Assembly: GCF_029868385.1 (NCBI RefSeq)
Contig: NZ_JARWNX010000026.1
Location: 62,001-126,000 of the forward strand
DNA from: Nocardia cyriacigeorgica
Lineage (GTDB): Bacteria; Actinomycetota; Actinomycetes; Mycobacteriales; Mycobacteriaceae
Reading direction: 5' to 3'
DNA length: 64,000 bases
Shown in pieces: positions 60,055 through 64,000 of the stretch. A program made the position numbers and the translations under genes. Numbering within the stretch: position 1 is the first letter of the stretch; each line of letters begins with the position of its first letter. Below the pieces are notes generated by a model. It worked only from the letters and a program-made list of their open reading frames with translations. It was not told the DNA's origin and did not search any database.

Positions 60055-61497
60055 TCATGCCGAGACGGCTGCGCCCTTCTTCTCCTTGATCGGGATCAGC
60101 GCGGTCAGCACGATGGCGAGCACCGCCGCCGCCATGGAGATCAGGAAGGCGGTGTGGAATCCGTCGCGGGAAGGCAGGACGTGGCTGCCGAGCGAGATCG
60201 TCATATGGGCGAGCACCACGCTCATCACCGCCGCCGAGGTGGAGGTACCGATGGACCGCATCAGCGAGTTGAGTCCGTTGGCGGCCGCGGTCTCACTGAT
60301 CGGCACCGCGCCCATGATCAGCGCGGGCATGGCGGCGTAGGCCAGGCCGACACCACCGGCCACGATGACCCCGGCCAGCGCGATCTGCCAGACGCTGTTC
60401 ATCAGCGCCAGCGCGCACAGGTACCCGACGGCGATGACGGCCGATCCCACCGCCAGCGTGAACTTCGGTCCACGAGCCGCCGACAGCCGTGCCGACACCG
60501 GCGACAGCAGCATCATCACCAAACCACCGGGCGCCAGCGCCAATCCGGCCTGCACCATCGACAGACCGAATCCGTATCCGGTCTCCTCCGGCGCCATCAG
60601 CAGCTGCGGAAAGGTCAGCGACATGCCGTAGAGCGCGAACCCGACCGCCACCGACGCGATATTGGTGAACAGCACCCGCGGCCGCGCGGACACCCGCAGG
60701 TCGACCAGCGGGGAACGCTGCCGCAGTTCGAAGGCGCCCCAGGCCAGGAACACCAGCACCGACACCGCGAACAAGCTCAGGATCGTTGCGCTGCCCCAAC
60801 CCCAGTCGGCGCCCTTGCTGATCGCGATCAGCAGCGCCAGCAATGCGATCGACAGTCCGACGGCACCGCCGAAATCGAACCGGCCCGGCGTACGCACCGG
60901 CGATTCCGGGACGAATACGACCACCGCGAGCAGGCAGAGCAGACCGAGACCGGCCGAGATCCAGAACAGCATGTGCCAATCGGCGTTCTGCGCGATGAAG
61001 GCGGAGAACGGCAGTCCGATCGCACCGCCGACACCGAGGGTCGCGCTGATGGTCGCCATTGCCGCGCCCACACGTTCCGGCGGCAGCTCATCACGCATGA
61101 TGCTGATGCCGAGTGGGATCGCGCCGACGGCCATGCCCTGGAGCGAGCGTCCGACGATGGCAGGGAGCAGCGCCGTCGACAGCGCGCAGATGATCGAACC
61201 GAGGATCATCGCGCCCAGATTCACGAACAGCACCCGGCGCTTGCCGAACATATCGCCGAGCCTGCCGCTGATCGGCGTAGAGACCGCACCGGCGAGCAGC
61301 GTCGCGGTGACGACCCAGGCCGCATTGGACGCGGAGGTGTTCAGATAGCCGGGCAGCGCCGGAATGATCGGGATGACCAGCGTCTGCATCAACGAGACGA
61401 CGACACCCACCGTCGAGAGTGTCGCAATGAGGACAGCGGGCGCGGGTGTGCGCCGGTTGTCGGTCGTGTTCGAAGACACGTCGGCTACAGCGGTCAT
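60055..61497 (-). CDS. MFS multidrug exporter, DHA2 family (14 TM)
   Basis: The 480-residue protein has about 14 hydrophobic helices. DHA2 markers are LVIPIIPALPGYL, SNAAWVVTATLLAGAVSTPI (helix 2), GRLGDMFGKRRVLF (motif A) and LPAIVGRSLQGMAVGAIPLG (motif C region). It exports drugs by proton antiport. A MarR gene is divergent and a palindromic site lies between them, so it is probably an inducible exporter. The substrate is unknown. Confidence 0.92.
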   Translation of the reverse strand: MTAVADVSSNTTDNRRTPAPAVLIATLSTVGVVVSLMQTLVIPIIPALPGYLNTSASNAAWVVTATLLAGAVSTPISGRLGDMFGKRRVLFVNLGAMILGSIICALSTALLPAIVGRSLQGMAVGAIPLGISIMRDELPPERVGAAMATISATLGVGGAIGLPFSAFIAQNADWHMLFWISAGLGLLCLLAVVVFVPESPVRTPGRFDFGGAVGLSIALLALLIAISKGADWGWGSATILSLFAVSVLVFLAWGAFELRQRSPLVDLRVSARPRVLFTNIASVAVGFALYGMSLTFPQLLMAPEETGYGFGLSMVQAGLALAPGGLVMMLLSPVSARLSAARGPKFTLAVGSAVIAVGYLCALALMNSVWQIALAGVIVAGGVGLAYAAMPALIMGAVPISETAAANGLNSLMRSIGTSTSAAVMSVVLAHMTISLGSHVLPSRDGFHTAFLISMAAAVLAIVLTALIPIKEKKGAAVSA

Positions 61498-61500
61498 GAA

Positions 61501-61533
61501 TGTGCACGGTACATACGATGTGCATGGTGCACA
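61501..61533. promoter_or_regulatory. MarR-type palindrome between MFS and MarR genes
   Basis: TGTGCA (61519-61524), TGG, TGCACA (61528-61533) is a perfect 6-bp inverted repeat with a 3-nt spacer, 22 nt before the MFS start and 39 nt before the marR start. A further TGTGCAC half-site lies at 61501-61507. The location lets one regulator control both genes. Confidence 0.65.
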
Positions 61534-61571
61534 ATTTGTTATTCCGGTGACCGGGCGACATAGTGTTGGCC

Positions 61572-62054
61572 ATGTCCGATTCGGGTGATTTCGGTTCGGC
61601 GGTGGAGCAACCGCTGTCGCGGCTGTCGTTCGAGCTGACCCTGCTGTCCCGCCATACCCCCGCGTCGAGCCGTCACCCCCGCTTTCAGCTGGACCGCTCG
61701 GCGTTCCTGATCCTGACCCGGCTCGACCTCGGCTGCCCGTTGAGCCTTCGCGAACTGGCCGAGGCGCTACGCCTGGACATCTCGACGGTCAACCGGCAGG
61801 TCGGCGCGATGCTCGAACAAGGATTGGTGGAGCGGGTGCCCGATCCGGACGGCGGTGTCGCGCGCAAGGTCCGCCCGAGCGATAAAGGGGCGAAGCTGCT
61901 CGCCGCCGACCGCACCGTCGGCCGCGACGGCATCGGCCGGGTGGTGGCCGATTGGCCCGCCGAGGACGTCGAGCAGCTGCACCGGCTCATCACCCGGTTC
62001 AACCAGTCGGTCGAACGCCTGGAGGGCAATCCCTGGCCGCGGCCCGCCCGCTGA
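61572..62054 (+). CDS. MarR-family regulator of the divergent MFS exporter
   Basis: The 160-residue protein has a winged HTH with LGCPLSLRELAEALRLDIST, VNRQVGAMLEQGLVERVPDP and the wing ARKVRPSDKGAKLLAADRTV. N- and C-terminal helices would make the MarR dimer. Start is ATG 61572. Divergence from the exporter and the shared palindrome indicate local repression. Confidence 0.9.
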   Translation: MSDSGDFGSAVEQPLSRLSFELTLLSRHTPASSRHPRFQLDRSAFLILTRLDLGCPLSLRELAEALRLDISTVNRQVGAMLEQGLVERVPDPDGGVARKVRPSDKGAKLLAADRTVGRDGIGRVVADWPAEDVEQLHRLITRFNQSVERLEGNPWPRPAR

Positions 62055-62145
62055 ATCACGCACCGCGAACGTCGAATACCGCGCGACGTAGCGTCCGGTC
62101 GATACACTGACCCGCGACGGGCGAGGATTCGGGGAGGCGGAAACT

Positions 62146-62796
62146 CTGGATACGCTGTGGACTTTCGTGGTGAACCGGCGCCACCAGTTGCTCACCGACT
62201 CCTATCTGCATGTGTCGGCGGTCGTGCAATCGGTGCTGCTCGGCGCGATCGTCGCGGTGGCGATCGGTGTGCTGGTCTACCGCAGTCCACTGGGTTCCTC
62301 GGTGGCCACCGCCGCGGCGAGCACCATTCTCACGATTCCCTCCTTCGCCCTGCTCGGCCTGCTGATTCCACTGCTGGGACTCGGTGTCGCACCGACCATC
62401 ACCGCGATGGTGCTGTACGCGCTGCTGCCGATCCTGCGCAACACCATCGTCGGGCTCGCCGCCGTGGATCCGGCGATCACCGATGCGGCGCGCGGCGTCG
62501 GCATGAACCGCCTGCGGGTGCTGGCCCGGATCGAACTGCCGCTGGCCTGGCCCGCCGTGCTCACCGGAATCCGTATCAGCACCCAGATGCTCATGGGCAT
62601 CCTCGCCATCGCCGCCTACGCCAAGGGGCCGGGGCTGGGCAATCTGATCTTTTCCGGTCTGTCCCGGCTCGGCACGCCGAATGCGGTGCCGCAGGCCTTG
62701 ACCGGCACCGTGCTCATCGTGGCACTGGCGCTGGTGCTGGATGGTCTGCTGCTGCTCCTCGGCCGAATCACCACGTCGAAAGGGATCCGTGTCTGA
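62146..62796 (+). CDS. Osmoprotectant/glycine-betaine ABC transporter permease (OpuBB/ProW type)
   Basis: The permease has five to six helices and the ProW-type EAA loop (AVDPAITDAARGVGMNRLRV, LARIELPLAWPAVLTGIRIS). GGAGG (62133-62137) stands 8 nt before CTG 62146, giving LDTLWTFVVNRRHQLLTDSY and 216 residues. The alternative GTG 62167 lies about 29 nt from any ribosome-binding site. A CTG start is therefore likely though rare. It overlaps the ATPase gene by 8 nt. The permease domain should import compatible solutes; the substrate-binding protein is probably beyond the window. Confidence 0.85.
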   Translation: MDTLWTFVVNRRHQLLTDSYLHVSAVVQSVLLGAIVAVAIGVLVYRSPLGSSVATAAASTILTIPSFALLGLLIPLLGLGVAPTITAMVLYALLPILRNTIVGLAAVDPAITDAARGVGMNRLRVLARIELPLAWPAVLTGIRISTQMLMGILAIAAYAKGPGLGNLIFSGLSRLGTPNAVPQALTGTVLIVALALVLDGLLLLLGRITTSKGIRV

Positions 62797-64000
62797 CTCC
62801 GAACCCGTATCCGGTGTCGAGATCGTCCTCGACTCGGTCACCAAACGCTATGGCGACCAGCAGCAACCGGCGGTCGACAATGTCAGCATGACGATTCCGG
62901 CCGGCGAGATCGTGGTCCTGGTCGGGCCGTCCGGCTGCGGTAAGACCACCACCATGCGGATGATCAACCGGTTGATCGAACCGACCTCGGGCACCATCAC
63001 CATCGGCGGCGAGGACGCGCTGTCGATCGATCCCGACCGATTGCGCCGCGGCATCGGTTATTCCATCCAGCAGGCCGGGCTCTTCCCGCATATGACCGTC
63101 GCCAAGAACATCGCGACCGTGCCGGGGCTGATCGGCTGGGACCGCAAGCGGATCGCGGCGCGCACCGACGAAATGCTCGAACTGGTCGGCCTGGACCCGG
63201 ACACCTACCGCACCAGATATCCGCGCCAACTCTCCGGCGGCCAGCAGCAGCGGGTCGGGGTGGGCGCGGGCACTGGCGGCGGATCCGCCGGTGCTGTTGA
63301 TGGACGAGCCGTTCGGCGCCGTCGACCCGATCACCCGCGGGTTGTTACAGGACGAGCTGATGCGGCTGCAATCGGAACTGCGTAAGACGATCGTGTTCGT
63401 CACCCACGATTTCAACGAGGCCGTCAAACTCGGCGATCGGATCGCGGTGCTGGGCAATCACTCCCGGATCCTCCAGTACGACACACCGGCGGCGATCCTG
63501 GCCGATCCGGCCGATGACACCGTCGCCGGTTTCGTCGGCGCCGACGCCTCGCTCAAACAGCTCACCCTCACCCGTGTCCGCGATGTGGAACGCGGAGAGT
63601 GTCCGACCGCCGCCGAGGACGTCTCTGTCGATCGGCTGCGCGGGGAGCTGGCGGGCCGCGACTGGCCGTGGGCGCTGATCCTCGACGGGCAGCAGCGTCC
63701 ACTGCGCTGGGTATCGACACCGCAACTCGCGCATGCGGATTCGCTGCGCGAGGTCGGGAGTCCGGTGGGCGAACTGGTGTCGCTGCAATCGACCTTGCAG
63801 GACGCCTTGGAGGCGCTGCTGGCGGAGAGCACGGCGACTGCCGTCGTGACCGGGCGGCGCGGCGAATACGCCGGGCTGATCACCATCGACACCCTGGTCG
63901 GGCATCTGGCCCGGATGCGTGCCGAGCACGCGAACGGCGAGGTACGCCCGCATTCGGCCGACGACACTCCGCCCCGGCCGGTCGGCGCGACCACCGACGA
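62789..64000 (+). pseudogene. Osmoprotectant ABC transporter ATPase (OpuBA/ProV type), frameshifted and cut by window end
   Basis: The gene starts at GTG 62789 with VEIVLDSVTKRYGDQ, Walker A GPSGCGKTTT and signature LSGGQQQRVGV. At 63262-63264 one G too many shifts the frame, and the first frame then ends at 63385. In the next frame the protein continues without a break: ARALAADPPVLLMDEPFGAV (Walker B), FVTHDFNEAVKLGDRI (H-loop), and a C-terminal CBS-like regulatory region open to the last base. Deleting one G restores a complete ATPase. It could be an assembly or sequencing error at a GC-rich spot, or a real recent mutation. The upstream permease is intact. Confidence 0.85.

Noticed and set aside
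59155..61563. 802-codon plus-strand open frame over the CHAP and MFS genes
   Set aside because: It is the antisense shadow of real minus-strand genes; its product is rich in Arg, His, Gln and Gly with no domain, as expected for a high-GC shadow frame.
1..64000. CRISPR arrays, tRNA or rRNA genes
   Set aside because: No regularly spaced repeats of CRISPR type and no cloverleaf or rRNA signature were seen on either strand.

Overview
This window is high-GC actinobacterial chromosome, very probably Nocardia or a close mycolate-producing relative. Three things point there. It encodes mycothiol (mshB), coenzyme F420 (fbiC), PIM/lipoarabinomannan (pimE, lpqW) and methylglucose-lipopolysaccharide/glycogen (gpgS, glgM, glgC) functions. 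Its gene order follows, with rearrangements, the Mycobacterium tuberculosis segment Rv1157c-Rv1232c as I recall it. Many genes overlap by ATGA or start with GTG. I ran no database search; family names rest on motifs and synteny.

Layout. 0-7 kb: an MgtE_N/CBS protein, a DUF1003 membrane protein, two tandem secreted lytic transglycosylases, mrp, a DivIVA-domain protein, tag and a DUF3117 peptide. 7-10.5 kb: an RlmA-type rRNA methyltransferase and divergent glgM/glgC. 10.5-14.5 kb: an ABC exporter with its TetR regulator, and an O-methyltransferase. 14.7-17.9 kb: the envelope-stress cluster sigE-rseA-htrA-tatB. 17.9-21.6 kb: an unassigned HTH protein, a membrane-anchored low-complexity protein, gpgS and folP2. 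21.7-24.7 kb: an island between folP2 and fadD6 with a type VII-like partner protein, a WxG/calpain-type protease and a small overlapping ORF (candidate immunity protein), flanked by a duplication of the 5' end of folP2. 24.7-30.4 kb: fadD6, two LOG proteins, dapE and divergent dapD. 30.5-38.6 kb: a VOC/PadR operon with twin operators, a receptor kinase with an overlapping lipoprotein gene, fadD36, and two DUF2236 (MpaB-like) oxygenase paralogs sharing an operator with a TetR gene. 38.6-45.4 kb: proline catabolism, dapC-fdxC and fbiC. 45.5-56.4 kb: two bacterial PH proteins, mshB with two small genes, lpqW, typA, a Cys-rich basic micro-protein, phhB, pimE and a secreted Ala/Pro protein. 56.4-64 kb: a nonapeptide-repeat protein, a DUF1906 glycosidase-like protein, a duplicated-domain protein, a CHAP-domain protein, an MFS exporter with divergent MarR, and an osmoprotectant ABC importer whose ATPase gene carries a frameshift and runs off the window end.

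Most of the window is envelope and housekeeping biology. The strongest candidate for something undescribed is the 21.7-24.4 kb protease module. Next are the Ser/Ile nonapeptide-repeat protein at 56.5 kb, the HTH protein at 17.9 kb and the shared TetR operator of the DUF2236 pair. Local gene-end duplications recur: folP2 5' end, dapE 3' end and the first DUF2236 gene's 3' end. No tRNA, rRNA, CRISPR array, transposase or integrase gene was found.
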